From NCBI GenBank assembly GCA_016124635.1, contig WGNJ01000004.1, forward strand, positions 186,001-250,000: DNA of 64,000 nt. The letters are read 5' to 3'. Shown here in pieces: positions 31,053 through 40,548 of this stretch. The notes under the pieces were generated by a model, which made no database searches, was not told where the DNA came from, and worked only from the letters and a program-made list of their open reading frames with translations. Within the stretch, counting starts at the first letter, position 1. The number at the start of each line of letters is the position of its first letter. Source of the DNA: Alphaproteobacteria bacterium. GTDB lineage: Bacteria; Pseudomonadota; Alphaproteobacteria; Micropepsales; Micropepsaceae. A program made the position numbers and the translations under genes.

Positions 31053-31524
31053 CTCTGTCGCCGTTGCGCTCGAGCATGGCAAAACGCAACAGCGGCACCG
31101 AGACGCCGACGGCGATCAGGATCGGCAGCGCCGCCTTTAGGCTCGCTTCTTCGAATTGCGAAATCGCGAAGAGGACGCAAACAGTCACAAGCAGCGCCCA
31201 ATAGCCGGTCTGAAACGCCACACTGCGGTTGGCGCGCGTCAACTCATCTTCGAGTGCGGCGCGAACACGCGGCCGCAAGCGCAATCCGATGCGCCGCCCC
31301 ACCGTGAACAACAACGCGAGCGGCACGGCCCACGCGACAAAGCTCACGATCCTTATGATGTTGACGACGCCGGCAATCGCGAACGCATCTGCGACACCTG
31401 TGATCGACGCCAATACGCCCGCCCACCAAATGATATAGCCGACGCCGATGACGAACAGGATACGCCGCCGCCAGCGGCTCAACCGCTCAACTTCAGGTCC
31501 GATATTGTCACGCTCCACGCTCAT
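31045..31524 (-). CDS. four-helix membrane protein of the XRE unit
   Basis: A 159-residue inner-membrane protein with about four helices (residues about 24-45, 50-75, 105-125, 128-148) separated by a basic, charged loop (GRRIGLRLRPRVRAALEDELTRA in part). Small membrane proteins of this layout are often found with a short XRE regulator, but their function is unknown. The ATG at 31524 was preferred to 31536. Palindromic operator-like sites lie 13-54 bases upstream. Confidence 0.8.
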   Translation of the reverse strand: MSVERDNIGPEVERLSRWRRRILFVIGVGYIIWWAGVLASITGVADAFAIAGVVNIIRIVSFVAWAVPLALLFTVGRRIGLRLRPRVRAALEDELTRANRSVAFQTGYWALLVTVCVLFAISQFEEASLKAALPILIAVGVSVPLLRFAMLERNGDRDG

Positions 31525-31536
31525 GACACTTCCCAT

Positions 31537-31578
31537 CTATGTAACCTATAGGTTTCATGATACCCATAGGTTACATAG
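31537..31578 (-). promoter_or_regulatory. paired palindromic operator of the XRE/membrane-protein unit
   Basis: A 13-bp perfect inverted repeat (31537-31549 with 31566-31578, CTATGTAACCTAT and its complement) encloses two 12-bp palindromes: AACCTATAGGTT at 31543-31554 (perfect) and a one-mismatch copy at 31561-31572. Centres are 18 bases apart, so dimers would bind nearly on the same face of the helix. The sites sit directly before the ATG at 31524. Confidence 0.75.
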
Positions 31579-31586
31579 AGTCAAGC

Positions 31587-31608
31587 GCGCACCCGCCGCG
31601 GGGTGCGC
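31587..31608. repeat. GC-rich hairpin beside the XRE operator
   Basis: GCGCACCC (31587-31594) and GGGTGCGC (31601-31608) form a perfect 8-bp stem with a six-base loop. It lies in the divergent region between the XRE unit and the lipoprotein gene. No T-run follows on either strand; role unknown. Confidence 0.5.
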
Positions 31609-31709
31609 ACGGCGAACTTCGAGGGTCGCGAGGCAAAGCCGGCCGCACATCCGACCTGAATGAACGCAAGCCTTGCGTAGTTAACCGCCGCGATAAATTC
31701 GTCGAAACT

Positions 31710-31735
31710 GGAACCGCGCCCGTTTGCACCGCGTT
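31710..31735 (+). promoter_or_regulatory. EcfG-type promoter of the lipoprotein gene
   Basis: GGAAC at 31710-31714 and CGTT at 31732-31735 with a 17-base spacer match the EcfG general-stress consensus exactly. A start near 31742 would give a leader of about 32 bases to the ATG at 31774. Confidence 0.65.
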
Positions 31736-31773
31736 AGCTCCCACGGGAACAACAATTCAGGTGGGTAGGTGTT

Positions 31774-32361
31774 ATGCGGGACCGTCCGCACGGACTCTGC
31801 AACATCGTCGTGGTATCTGCGGTGGCCGCCGTCGCGCTCTCGGCGTGCGCATCGACAAGAATATCGCGGCACGAGACCGGAAGCGGTCACGTCAGTTTCG
31901 ATCCGCGCGCGGTTGCATGGTCAACAAAGATCGGCGGCAATGCCATTGTTGGCACGGCCGATCTGACGACGAGCAACGGCGAAAGCCGAACATGTGCCGG
32001 CCTCGAAGTGCGTCTCGTGCCGGACGCGCCCTACACCCGCGATCGTATCGCGATGCTCTATGGAACGACGACCGAAGGCTTTGTCGACGCCAGCCAGGCA
32101 CGGCACGTTCAGCAGCGCGCCGACGCTGCCGTTGATCCCGCCTACGCGCGCTCGCACAAGGTCACGATGTGCGACGGACAAGGCCGCTTTGAGTTCTCCA
32201 AGCTCGCAAACGGCACCTATTATGTCCTAGCGCCGGTCGTCTGGCGCAAGCCCGGCGCAGCGACGACGGACGGCGGCTTCCTGATGCAGCGCGTCACGCT
32301 TTCCGGCGGCGAAACCAAGCGCTTGCACATGACGCCAGCGACCCGGGTCTCCAGCCGCTAG
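31774..32361 (+). CDS. hypothetical lipoprotein, carboxypeptidase-regulatory-like fold
   Basis: A 195-residue protein with a lipoprotein signal (lipobox LSAC, acylated C25). The mature part has TADLTTSNGESRTCAG, then a segment FEFSKLANGTYYVLAPVVW and SGGETKRLHM that looks like the beta-sandwich repeat seen in carboxypeptidase regulatory-like domains. Function unknown. The exact EcfG promoter upstream suggests induction in the general stress response. It is divergent from the XRE unit. Confidence 0.78.
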   Translation: MRDRPHGLCNIVVVSAVAAVALSACASTRISRHETGSGHVSFDPRAVAWSTKIGGNAIVGTADLTTSNGESRTCAGLEVRLVPDAPYTRDRIAMLYGTTTEGFVDASQARHVQQRADAAVDPAYARSHKVTMCDGQGRFEFSKLANGTYYVLAPVVWRKPGAATTDGGFLMQRVTLSGGETKRLHMTPATRVSSR

Positions 32362-32400
32362 CCCCCACCGCTGTGCGAGAACGCACACCCGGCGGCAGTC

Positions 32401-32429
32401 TTGTTCATGTCGAACCTGGAATCTCTAAA
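32401..32429 (+). promoter_or_regulatory. candidate csp promoter
   Basis: TTGTTC at 32401-32406 and TCTAAA at 32424-32429 with a 17-base spacer could drive the cold-shock gene with a leader of about 240 bases. The rest of the 312-base gap (32362-32673) holds no gene; a stem CGCTTTGGC/GCCAAGGCG lies at 32622-32645. Confidence 0.35.
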
Positions 32430-32673
32430 TGGAATCAAGGCCGTGGCTCTCCAGCAACGCCAGTGCACAGGGGCCTCTGTCTTGCCTTTGATAAAGATGG
32501 GGGGTAGTGAATCGCCAGTGACGGCTGCACATCTGAGAAGTGCGGGCCAAGCTTGACGACGGTGGCAAAGGACTCCGTTCGGGCAACTTGTACCAATCCT
32601 TTCCGGACGACTGCTTCACAGCGCTTTGGCAAATTCGCCAAGGCGAAAACCACTGGCATCAAGGACTGCAGGC

Positions 32674-32883
32674 ATGGCTTCGAAGACCGGAACGGTCAAA
32701 TTCTTCAACGCCACAAAGGGCTTTGGCTTCATCACGCCGGACGGCGGCGGCAAGGACGTTTTCGTCCATGTCTCCGCAGTCGAACGCGCGGGAATGCGTA
32801 CGCTCAATGAAGGCCAACGCGTCAGCTTCGACACCGAAGCCGACGCACGCGGCCCCAAGGCGGTGAATCTTCAATCGGCCTAA
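32674..32883 (+). CDS. CspA-family cold-shock protein
   Basis: A 69-residue single cold-shock domain with RNP1 (KGFGFITP) and RNP2 (VFVHVSAV) motifs that bind single-stranded nucleic acid and act as RNA chaperones. The start at 32674 gives the family beginning [19 protein letters not shown]; the open frame extends upstream but without similarity. A long leader, typical of cspA-like mRNAs, and a clear terminator flank the gene. Which of several alphaproteobacterial Csp proteins it is cannot be told. Confidence 0.95.
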   Translation: MASKTGTVKFFNATKGFGFITPDGGGKDVFVHVSAVERAGMRTLNEGQRVSFDTEADARGPKAVNLQSA

Positions 32884-32908
32884 AGCCGATCTGAAAAATT
32901 GAGACCGG

Positions 32909-32945
32909 AGGGCGACGGAGGTAGGAGGCTTCCGTCGCCCTTTCC
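32909..32945 (+). terminator. rho-independent terminator of csp
   Basis: An 11-bp perfect stem (AGGGCGACGGA at 32909-32919 with TCCGTCGCCCT at 32931-32941) is followed by TTCC. It begins 26 bases after the csp stop codon. Confidence 0.8.
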
Positions 32946-33152
32946 GTATCCAAATCGATCTTGCATTGCCCGCGCAGTTTCAGTACACGCGCGTTCCTCT
33001 TTTTAACCGACGTCTTTAGGCGCACCTATGTTTGAATTCCGCTCCGCGCCGCCACCGGCGACCCGCTGATCCCGCCGCTCTAGGCGGGCTCCAAATTATC
33101 CGTTCACGGAGCTTCGCGCGTGCCAGCGCGCGGAACCTATTGGGTCATCGCC

Positions 33153-33524
33153 ATGTATCTACGATTTATCGTGGTCGCGCCGCAGGCGTGGCCGCACGGT
33201 TTGTTTCGCTCTGACTTTCGCCCGCATTACGACGACGAGTTGCCCGAGTGGCTGCGCGCGCCGATTGACGAACTCTACGCCTGGTTCAACGAGAATTTGG
33301 CCATTCCCCGCCGCTTCACCGTGGTCTCGCGGCGAAGGCGCATCTATGCCGGGCTTTGTTGGTTTCAATCCGACGCGCACGAGCACATCGCGCGCGCCCG
33401 CGAGCTTGCGCAGCTGATCGCCGAAGCCGGTCGGCCGACGGCGATGCTGAAGACGCGGCGTCCCGGCCAGATCCTCTACCGCGACGCGTATCAGATCGTC
33501 GCCAAACCAGAAACGCGCCGATGA
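33153..33524 (+). CDS. hypothetical protein
   Basis: A 123-residue protein not assigned to a family. It has no signal peptide. A compact N-terminal segment with aromatic residues (RPHYDDELPEWL and LYAWFNENL) is followed by FWQSDA-like CWFQSDAHEHIARARELAQLI and a strand ending ILYRDAYQIVAKP. Codon use and direction fit a real gene, and the region has good coding character, but the ribosome site before the ATG at 33153 is weak; a GTG at 33120 is an alternative start. Confidence 0.7.
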   Translation: MYLRFIVVAPQAWPHGLFRSDFRPHYDDELPEWLRAPIDELYAWFNENLAIPRRFTVVSRRRRIYAGLCWFQSDAHEHIARARELAQLIAEAGRPTAMLKTRRPGQILYRDAYQIVAKPETRR

Positions 33525-33620
33525 GCCTCATGGAGCTGGAGCCGGCACAAGGCTCGCAGCGGTCGCCCGCCTGCGTGTAGATTGAAACGGCAACTCCCGA
33601 ACGCGAGGCGAGCGCCTAAA

Positions 33621-34757
33621 GTGGCAAGAACCTATGACGTGATTGTCGTCGGCGTCGGCGCGATGGGATCGGCCGCGTGTTGGCGGCTGGCACAACGCGG
33701 CCTCCGCGTGCTTGGCCTTGAGCGCTTCACCATTCCGAACCGCATGGGATCGTCCCACGGCGTCAATCGCATCATCCGCCTCGCCTACTTCGAAGACCCG
33801 GCTTACGTGCCTCTGCTCCTGCGCGCATACGAACTCTGGCGCGACACCGAACGCGAAGCCGGCAAGCAACTGCTCCACATTACGCGCGCACTCGACGTCG
33901 GCCGCGCGGATGGCCGTTTGGTCTCCGGAGCGTTGGAGTCGTGCCGCACGCACAATCTCGACCACGAAGTGCTCGACGCCGCCGAAACGATGCGCCGCTT
34001 TCCCGCCCACAATATCCCGTCGGATTTCGTGGCTCTGGTCGAGCCTCAAGGCGGTTTCGTCGCGTGCGAGGCCGCGGTAACGTCTCAAGCCAAGCTCGCA
34101 CGCCGCGCCGGCGCCGACATCCACGAATGCGAAGCGATGATCGAGTGGACGGCCACGGCAAACGGCGTCCGTGTCCGCACCGAGCACGAGACCTATGAGG
34201 CCGGCAACCTAATTCTCTCGAGCGGTGCTTGGGTCGGCGAACACGTTTCGGAGCTCCGCGGGAAGGCGGTCCCGGAACGCCAAGCATTGGGCTGGTTCGA
34301 AACGAAGCGACCCGAGTTATTCACGCCTGCGGCGTTTCCCGTTTCGATCCTCGAGACTGAGGATGGAGGCCACCCCTATCAGTTTCCGGAATGGGGCGTC
34401 CCGGGCTTCAAGATTGGTCTCTATCACCACATGAACGAGCACGGTGCCGCCGACACTCTTGCCCGCGAGACCAGCGCAAAGGATGAAGCTCTGCTGCGCG
34501 GCATCGTCGAGCGCTATTTCCCAGCGGCCAGCGGGAAAATATTGGACTTGCAAACCTGTCTCTTCACCAACACACGCGACGAGCATTTTGTCGTCGATGT
34601 CCTCCCGGCCACGCCGCAAGTGGTCGTTGCCTCGCCGTGCTCCGGCCATGGATTCAAATTCGCGAGCGTCATGGGGGAAGTTCTCGCCGATCTTGCCACC
34701 GGCAAGCGACCGCGGTTCGATCTGTCGCTCTTTGCATTGTCGCGCCGCGGGCTATAG
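33621..34757 (+). CDS. MSOX-family flavoenzyme (sarcosine / N-methyltryptophan oxidase type)
   Basis: A 378-residue FAD enzyme. The Rossmann motif GVGAMGSAACWRLA opens the protein, MGSSHGVNRIIRLAY matches the flavin-contact loop, and a cysteine in SPCSGHGFKFASVMGE is in the place of the covalent FAD attachment residue of monomeric sarcosine oxidase. Expected chemistry: oxidation of N-methyl amines or amino acids to formaldehyde and H2O2. The exact substrate is undetermined. The GTG at 33621 was chosen because it abuts the Rossmann strand; a TTG at 33582 is also in frame. Confidence 0.87.
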   Translation: MARTYDVIVVGVGAMGSAACWRLAQRGLRVLGLERFTIPNRMGSSHGVNRIIRLAYFEDPAYVPLLLRAYELWRDTEREAGKQLLHITRALDVGRADGRLVSGALESCRTHNLDHEVLDAAETMRRFPAHNIPSDFVALVEPQGGFVACEAAVTSQAKLARRAGADIHECEAMIEWTATANGVRVRTEHETYEAGNLILSSGAWVGEHVSELRGKAVPERQALGWFETKRPELFTPAAFPVSILETEDGGHPYQFPEWGVPGFKIGLYHHMNEHGAADTLARETSAKDEALLRGIVERYFPAASGKILDLQTCLFTNTRDEHFVVDVLPATPQVVVASPCSGHGFKFASVMGEVLADLATGKRPRFDLSLFALSRRGL

Positions 34758-34782
34758 TTCCGCGATTGCGTTGGGGGATCTT

Positions 34783-35205
34783 ATGCCGGTTCAGTTGATA
34801 GCGACGTTGGGACGCGTATTGCTTGGTGCCTATTTCTTGCTCGGTGGTGCCGGCAAGATTTTCGGTCCGAGCGACGGCGGTCAAATCGCCCACATGACGG
34901 CCAACGGAATTCCGTTCGCCGAGTATATGTTTCCGCTCGCGGGCGCCTGCGAGATCATCGGCGGCTTGGCCCTGCTGATCGGCTTGCACACGCGGCTCGT
35001 GTCGTTCCTCCTTGCCGGTTTCGTGATCTTGGTCTCGGTGACGCTGCACGCATTCTGGCATCCTGCTCCAGCCGGTTCCGAGCATGAGCAATTGGTGCAA
35101 ATGATCATGTTCATGAAAAACATGACGACCTTTGCGGGCCTCCTCGCGTTCATTGGATTCGGTTCGGGACCAATGGCGATCGATAACTTCTACCGGAAGC
35201 CTTGA
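34783..35205 (+). CDS. DoxX-family membrane protein
   Basis: A 140-residue protein with four transmembrane helices; LGRVLLGAYFLLGGAGKIFG and PLAGACEIIGGLALLIG are typical DoxX stretches. DoxX proteins are linked to redox or terminal-oxidase functions, but this member's role is unknown. GGGGGA lies seven bases before the ATG. The stop overlaps the next start as TGATG, so it is coupled with the glutathione-S-transferase gene. Confidence 0.9.
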   Translation: MPVQLIATLGRVLLGAYFLLGGAGKIFGPSDGGQIAHMTANGIPFAEYMFPLAGACEIIGGLALLIGLHTRLVSFLLAGFVILVSVTLHAFWHPAPAGSEHEQLVQMIMFMKNMTTFAGLLAFIGFGSGPMAIDNFYRKP

Positions 35206-35819
35206 TGCCGACGCTCTATCAGGATCCCCGCTCCGGCAATTGCTACAAGGTCATACTCACCGCGGCGCATCTCGGCCTTCAGATCAAGACGATCGACATC
35301 GACGTGACCTCCGGTCTCACGCGCAAGCCTGAGTTCCTGTCAAAGAATCCGAACGGCCGCGTCCCCTTGTTCGAGTTGGACGACGGCCGCCTGCTGCCCG
35401 AGTCGAACGCCATCATCTGGTATCTCGCTGAGGGCTCGCCGCTCATCCCGGCCGATAGGTTCGCCCGTGCTCAGATGCTGCAGTGGATGTTCTTCGAACA
35501 ATACAGCCACGAGCCCTACATAGCCGTCGCGCGCTTCTGGCTGACCTTCGTCTCGAAGGAGCAGCTACGCGCCAAGGAGCACTTGATCCCGGAGTGGCAC
35601 GCGAAGGGCAACGCCGCGCTTGGCGTGATGGAAGGTCACCTGAAGAAGAACGATTGGTTCGCCGCCGATCATTTCTCCCTCGCCGACATCGCGCTCTACG
35701 CCTACACGCATTGCGCTGAGGAGGGTGGCTTCGATCTGAAGTCCTATCCGGCGGTCGGCGACTGGCTAGCGCGCGTCGCAGCTACGCGTGGCTTTGTGAA
35801 GATGGGTAAGGCGGTCTAA
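35205..35819 (+). CDS. glutathione S-transferase family protein
   Basis: A 204-residue GST-fold protein: an N-terminal thioredoxin-like domain (about 1-78, with SGNCYKVILTAAHLG, NGRVPLFELDDG and LPESNAIIWYLAE as the glutathione site) and a helical C-terminal domain (about 85-200). The early serine of SGN is a likely catalytic residue. Substrate unknown. It is translationally coupled to DoxX, an association that suggests membrane-linked thiol chemistry. The last four bases overlap the convergent gene. Confidence 0.9.
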   Translation: MPTLYQDPRSGNCYKVILTAAHLGLQIKTIDIDVTSGLTRKPEFLSKNPNGRVPLFELDDGRLLPESNAIIWYLAEGSPLIPADRFARAQMLQWMFFEQYSHEPYIAVARFWLTFVSKEQLRAKEHLIPEWHAKGNAALGVMEGHLKKNDWFAADHFSLADIALYAYTHCAEEGGFDLKSYPAVGDWLARVAATRGFVKMGKAV

Positions 35820-37276
35820 TAGATTCCGGCCGTCGAACTCAGGAACGGTAGCGCGATCGTACGCCCATAGGGCTTGAGCGCCGCCTGTGCGACGTCGCTC
35901 GCCGCCAACGCGCGCAATCGGTAGCGCAGGTCCCGGAGATCGACGTTAGGATCGAGCGGATCCGCATAGAGTTGCACGATCCGTATGGCTTGAGAGCGCG
36001 TTGCCGGATCTTCGAGCATCGCCGACCACGCGCCTACGGCTTCGGTCATATGCCCCGTGCATAACAATGCCCCGAAGGCCGCCTCCGGATCGTCCTTTTG
36101 CGCCTTGATGACCTGAGCGAGCGCTTCGTCGCGTCTATTCGTGCGTCCGAGATTGTGTGCCGCACACGCTTCGACGGAAATCGCACGCAACGAAAGCGCA
36201 TCGTCATTGGAATCTTCTTGGATAGCGCTCGCGAGCGCCAACGCGCCCTCGTCGTCGCCGGCGGCGATCAAAAGTTGCGCGATCGCAAGTTGCGTTGCCG
36301 GCGTCATGCGTCCCTCTTCGCGCAGAAGCTCGCGCGCCGTTCGCCGCGCCGCCCACGCCTCGCCCGATTCGATGTAGGCATAGCCGAGCTCTATGCGCAG
36401 CGCCGCGCCGGCTTCGCGCGATTCACTGCGCGCTTCTTTGATCGCATGCAGCCCGAGCCGAATGGTCTCCTTCGGTCGGCCGATGGCGCGCAACGCGTGC
36501 ATCGTCTCCAACCAATCGGTCGCGGAAATTGCCTTCTGCTCGAGCCTCAGCTGCACGCCGCGCTCGACACGCGCTCTCAGCGCCTCCGGCGCTAGCAAGG
36601 CCTCGATCGAAGGATGATCCCACAGCACCTCGTAGCCGCGATCCGCGAGCAACGTCGTCAGCAACAGAGGCGCCTCGATCGATTCCGACTGGATCGCCGC
36701 GTCCTCAACATGTGCGTCTTTCAAAAGCAGACCGACGTATCGCATGCGCAGACCGTCCGGCACGCGCGTCGCCGTCGGCCCCGAATATTTGTCGACGACG
36801 AGCCGGGCCACGAGTTGATCGCGCAGATCCATGGCGCCGTCGTGCTCGAGCGCCGAGACGATGTCATCGATCGTTCGCGGACGCAGCCGGTTGGCGTATC
36901 GGAATAAGTCGCCGTCGAGCGTCAAGATCTCGTTGGCTGCGTCTTCGAAATGCCCCTGCGCCGCCTCGATTGAGACGATCGAGGCCCACGCATAGGCGCT
37001 CGGCTTTGCCTTGAACCGCGCCCGAACGACCGCCTCGCCGGCCTCGCCGTGGCCCAAGCCCACGAGAGCACGCGCCTTGAGATAGCTTGTCCAATCACGG
37101 TCGCTGTCGCTTGCGATAGCGCCGCTCGCCCGATCGATGAGCTTTAACGCGTCCTGATAGCGCGCCTGATCGATAGCCAGAGCCGCTTGGTCGAGCGTCG
37201 ACACGGCCGCCGCTCCGGGGGCGGCCAAGCCCAACATCAATGCGACAATGAAAGTCCGAAGCCCCAAGGTCCCCAC
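35816..37276 (-). CDS. exported helical-repeat (TPR-like) protein
   Basis: A protein of about 486 residues with a signal peptide ([19 protein letters not shown]) and a mature part made of alpha-helical repeats rich in Ala, Leu, Arg and Asp, resembling tetratricopeptide solenoids (for example [29 protein letters not shown]). No enzymatic motif was found; a scaffolding role in the periplasm is inferred. Starts are uncertain: GTG at 37276 (GGAGAAGG just before) or TTG at 37267; the frame is open to 37363 but that part is not signal-like. The 5' region overlaps the aqpZ upstream region. Confidence 0.78.
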   Translation of the reverse strand: MGTLGLRTFIVALMLGLAAPGAAAVSTLDQAALAIDQARYQDALKLIDRASGAIASDSDRDWTSYLKARALVGLGHGEAGEAVVRARFKAKPSAYAWASIVSIEAAQGHFEDAANEILTLDGDLFRYANRLRPRTIDDIVSALEHDGAMDLRDQLVARLVVDKYSGPTATRVPDGLRMRYVGLLLKDAHVEDAAIQSESIEAPLLLTTLLADRGYEVLWDHPSIEALLAPEALRARVERGVQLRLEQKAISATDWLETMHALRAIGRPKETIRLGLHAIKEARSESREAGAALRIELGYAYIESGEAWAARRTARELLREEGRMTPATQLAIAQLLIAAGDDEGALALASAIQEDSNDDALSLRAISVEACAAHNLGRTNRRDEALAQVIKAQKDDPEAAFGALLCTGHMTEAVGAWSAMLEDPATRSQAIRIVQLYADPLDPNVDLRDLRYRLRALAASDVAQAALKPYGRTIALPFLSSTAGIY

Positions 37277-37430
37277 CCTTCTCCGGTCAGTAAACCATAG
37301 CAAACTGAGGACGCCGCGCGCAGTCCTTTGTGCAACTGCAGCAGTCAAATCCACCGTCGACAACGCTCAAGCCTTGGAGGACCCTGGCTCTGAGGGCGAT
37401 TCAGCGAATGCGCTCGAGGGAGGGCTCAAC

Positions 37431-38174
37431 ATGGATATGGGGCGGAAAATAGCCGCTGAATTTCTTGGAACGTTCTGGCTGGTCCTGGGCGGTTGCGGCA
37501 GCGCTGTTCTTGCCGCCGCTTTTCCGCATGTCGGCATCGGTTTTCTCGGCGTTGCGCTCGCGTTCGGCCTAACGGTCCTGACGGGCTGCTACGCACTTGG
37601 TTGGATATCGGGCGGCCACTTCAATCCGGCAGTCACGCTGGGCCTGTGGGCCGGCGGCAGGTTTCCGCTCAAAGATGTTGCCCCGTACTGGGCGGCCCAA
37701 GTCCTCGGCGCAATCTCAGGCGCCGGCATTCTGTACATCATCGCCAGCGGAGCGTCCGGCTTCGATCCCGCCGCCGGACTTGCCTCGAACGGATTTGGCG
37801 AGCACTCGCCGGGTGGCTACAGCTTGGCCGCTTGCATTGTGTCGGAGACGGTCATGACCTTCATGTTTGTAATCGTGATCCTCGCGGCGACCGGCAAACA
37901 CACACCGGCGGGCTTCGCACCCATAGGGATTGGTTTGACGCTGACGTTGATCCACCTGATCAGCATTCCAGTCACGAATACGTCGGTGAACCCCGCCCGC
38001 AGCACCGGCCCCGCGTTGTTCGTCGGCGGTTGGGCATTGGAGCAGCTGTGGTTGTTTTGGTTGGCCCCGCTTGTCGGCGCGATTGTCGGGGGCTTCTTCT
38101 ATCGCTGGCTGGCCGAAGAAGGATTTAGCTTGGCCGGTTCGACTGCCGGACAGACCCCGCAGAAGGCGTCCTAG
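37431..38174 (+). CDS. aqpZ: aquaporin Z
   Basis: A 247-residue water channel with six helices. The two pore loops have NPA at 65-67 and 187-189, and the selectivity filter residues F45, H175, T184 and R190 match the water-selective AqpZ type rather than glycerol facilitators. The ATG at 37431 follows a strong GAGGGAGGG sequence; the frame is open upstream to 37248 but overlaps the divergent gene. It is a single-gene unit ending at a hairpin. Confidence 0.95.
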   Translation: MDMGRKIAAEFLGTFWLVLGGCGSAVLAAAFPHVGIGFLGVALAFGLTVLTGCYALGWISGGHFNPAVTLGLWAGGRFPLKDVAPYWAAQVLGAISGAGILYIIASGASGFDPAAGLASNGFGEHSPGGYSLAACIVSETVMTFMFVIVILAATGKHTPAGFAPIGIGLTLTLIHLISIPVTNTSVNPARSTGPALFVGGWALEQLWLFWLAPLVGAIVGGFFYRWLAEEGFSLAGSTAGQTPQKAS

Positions 38175-38182
38175 AAAAGATT

Positions 38183-38220
38183 TCGCCCGGCACGCGAATG
38201 GGGATAAGCGTGCCGGGCGA
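38183..38220. terminator. hairpin between convergent aqpZ and DUF3667 genes
   Basis: A 13-bp perfect inverted repeat (TCGCCCGGCACGC at 38183-38195 with 38208-38220) has a 12-base loop and begins eight bases after the aqpZ stop. No long T-run follows, but the position and strength suggest a terminator. Confidence 0.6.
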
Positions 38221-38354
38221 GGATCTCTGCAATGGGGTGCTGGAGGCTCAATCCAACGATGCGACTATCTCACATCGCACATTGCCCCACCGTGTCCGCA
38301 CCATGAACTCGGTTTAATTCAAAGGCTAAATGCCCTGTAATGTTGGCGCTTTCG

Positions 38355-39377
38355 TTAGAGTTCGCTCAGCGCCTGCACCAACGCTAAGCCAAGCGTCATC
38401 GTTAATATCGTCGAATAGACCATCAGAACGCCCACGGCCTTCACCGTGGTTAAGAACCAGCCGCGATTATAGACCCGCTTCATCGCCATCAGAAAATAGA
38501 CGAACAGGATCGGCCACACGGCCGCGTCCAAAAAACCGACGCCGCCGAAATACGCCACGACCAACACGACGACCGTCAGCGCAAAGAACAAAACCGTATG
38601 AAGGTGCAGCGCGAAGATCAGGTGTTCGACGTAGTAGACGCGCGGCCGCCAGTGGACCAGCGCCAGAAGCAAGGCGAACACCGGCACCAAGAAGAGCATC
38701 ACCCGCGGCAGCCACGTGTCGAGCGGCCCGTTCAATTTGAGCGGATCTTCCATCGCCTTCTCGAAGCCCGCCAACACGCGTTGGCCGTAGCCGCCGATCA
38801 ATTTCATGATGTCGGCTTCATCGGGTGAGGCGGTTGCGGTTTCCTGTTTCTGCAGCGCCGCGGCATTCTTATTGAGCTGCGCCTTTTGCTCCGGCGTTAG
38901 CGCGCGCGTCTCGCCCGGTTTGATGGGAACGAAGAAATCGATCTGAACCGTCGAGATGGTCTTCCCGTCGGTCGACGTGATGAAGGCGCCTTCGCCTTTG
39001 TGATTGCGGATCGCAGCCTGCGCCGCCGGCGGCAGATTATCGATGTTCACGATCTTCGTTTGAAACGCGACGAGCGCCAGGCCTGTGATCTGCAGCGCCA
39101 AGAAGAAGAGGAAGCTTGCAATGACGAACAAACGAAACGGCGGCAGCATCGATGCGCGCTGTCCGGCGTTGTAGCGCCGCGTGAACTCGCCGGGCTCGCC
39201 GAAGAGCAGCCAAAGTGTCCGAAATGTTCGCGAGTCGAAACTGAAGACCGCGTCCATGAACTCGCCGAGAATCCACCAGAACGGCCGGTGGTAGTCCGAC
39301 GCCTTCTGTCCGCAGTTCCAGCAATATGGCCCCTGTAGCGCCGTGTTGCAGTTGGCGCAGGCCGGCAGAACGCTCAT
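38355..39377 (-). CDS. DUF3667 membrane protein with zinc ribbon
   Basis: A 340-residue protein. The N-terminus is a zinc ribbon of CxxC pairs (CANC and CWNC in the first 25 residues) followed by the DUF3667 stretch TLWLLFGEPGEFTRRYNAGQRA. About five transmembrane helices follow: one near residue 85, and four in the C-terminal half. A Lys/Gln/Ala-rich stretch near residues 160-185 separates the two. Function unknown. The ATG at 39377 follows a GGGG-rich region; a TTG at 39392 is possible. Confidence 0.88.
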   Translation of the reverse strand: MSVLPACANCNTALQGPYCWNCGQKASDYHRPFWWILGEFMDAVFSFDSRTFRTLWLLFGEPGEFTRRYNAGQRASMLPPFRLFVIASFLFFLALQITGLALVAFQTKIVNIDNLPPAAQAAIRNHKGEGAFITSTDGKTISTVQIDFFVPIKPGETRALTPEQKAQLNKNAAALQKQETATASPDEADIMKLIGGYGQRVLAGFEKAMEDPLKLNGPLDTWLPRVMLFLVPVFALLLALVHWRPRVYYVEHLIFALHLHTVLFFALTVVVLVVAYFGGVGFLDAAVWPILFVYFLMAMKRVYNRGWFLTTVKAVGVLMVYSTILTMTLGLALVQALSEL

Positions 39378-39450
39378 CCCCTCAACCCCCAAGGGGATTA
39401 TTGGCCGCCAATGTCGTCGGAATCAAATGTTGCTTTGGCCGGCCGTAAGG

Positions 39451-40548
39451 CTAATTGGCGAAGCGGAAGTGCATCACGTCGCCGTCCTGGACGACGTAAT
39501 CCTTACCCTCCAGCCGCATCTTGCCCGCGTCCTTCGCGCCCGCCTCGCCGTTACCGGCAACATAGTCGTCGAACGCGATGGTCTCGGCGCGAATGAACCC
39601 CTTCTCGAAGTCGGTATGGATGACGCCTGCAGCTTGCGGCGCGCGAGCGCCCTTGTGCACGGTCCAGGCGCGCGCCTCTTTCGGTCCAGCCGTGAAGAAC
39701 GTGATGAGATCGAGCAACGCATAGCCGGCGCGGATCAGCCGATTGAGCCCCGGCTCCTCGAGACCCAGCGTCTGCAGGAATTCGCTTCTCTCGGCCAATG
39801 GTAGCTGAGCAATCTCCGCCTCGATCTTGGCGGAGATCACGACGAACTGGGCATGCTCGGCCTTGGCGCGCTCCTCGACGCGGCGCGAGTAGGCATTTCC
39901 CGTCGCCGCAGACCCTTCATCGACATTGGCGACGTACACCACGGGCTTCGCCGTCAGTAGCCCAAGCTGATCGAACACCGGCCGATGTTCGTCGCTCACG
40001 CGCGTCATTCGCGCGGGCTGTCCTTGTTGCAGGTGGGCGAGCGCGGCCTTCATCGCCGCTACTTGAATGACGGCTTCCTTGTCGCCGCCCTTCGCCTTCT
40101 TCTCGGCACCGACGATACGACGCTCGAGGCTTTCGAGGTCGGCCAGCATCAGCTCCGTTTCGACCGTTTCGGCGTCCGCTAGCGGATCGATCCGGTTCTC
40201 GACATGCGTAACATCGCCGTCGTCGAAGCAGCGCAGCACGTAAGCGACTGCATCGACTTCACGGATATGCGAGAGGAATTGGTTGCCGAGCCCCTCGCCC
40301 TTCGAAGCGCCGCGAACCAAGCCCGCGATATCGACGAAGGTAAGGCGCGTCGGAATGATCTCCGCCGACTTCGCGACTCTCGCCAGCGTCTCGAGTCGCG
40401 GATCGGGTACTGCCACCTCGCCAACGTTCGGCTCGATCGTACAGAACGGATAGTTCGCGGCTTGCGCCGCCGCCGTCTGCGTCAGCGCATTGAACAGCGT
40501 CGACTTGCCGACATTTGGTAGGCCGACGATCCCGCACTTGAAGCCCAT
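39451..40548 (-). CDS. ychF: redox-regulated ATPase/GTPase YchF (Obg family)
   Basis: A 365-residue P-loop protein. G1 is [10 protein letters not shown]3 lies in [20 protein letters not shown], and the G4 position reads NVDE instead of NKxD, the change that makes YchF prefer ATP. A coiled-coil segment and a C-terminal TGS domain follow. It binds ribosomes and is linked to oxidative stress control. The ATG overlaps the pth stop as TGATG, with GGAGAAAG in front, so pth-ychF are coupled. Confidence 0.96.
   Translation of the reverse strand: MGFKCGIVGLPNVGKSTLFNALTQTAAAQAANYPFCTIEPNVGEVAVPDPRLETLARVAKSAEIIPTRLTFVDIAGLVRGASKGEGLGNQFLSHIREVDAVAYVLRCFDDGDVTHVENRIDPLADAETVETELMLADLESLERRIVGAEKKAKGGDKEAVIQVAAMKAALAHLQQGQPARMTRVSDEHRPVFDQLGLLTAKPVVYVANVDEGSAATGNAYSRRVEERAKAEHAQFVVISAKIEAEIAQLPLAERSEFLQTLGLEEPGLNRLIRAGYALLDLITFFTAGPKEARAWTVHKGARAPQAAGVIHTDFEKGFIRAETIAFDDYVAGNGEAGAKDAGKMRLEGKDYVVQDGDVMHFRFAN

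Noticed and set aside
31746..31773. A second GGAAC at 31746 as an EcfG -35 element
   Set aside because: No CGTT at 16-17 bases distance; the site 36 bases upstream is the exact match.
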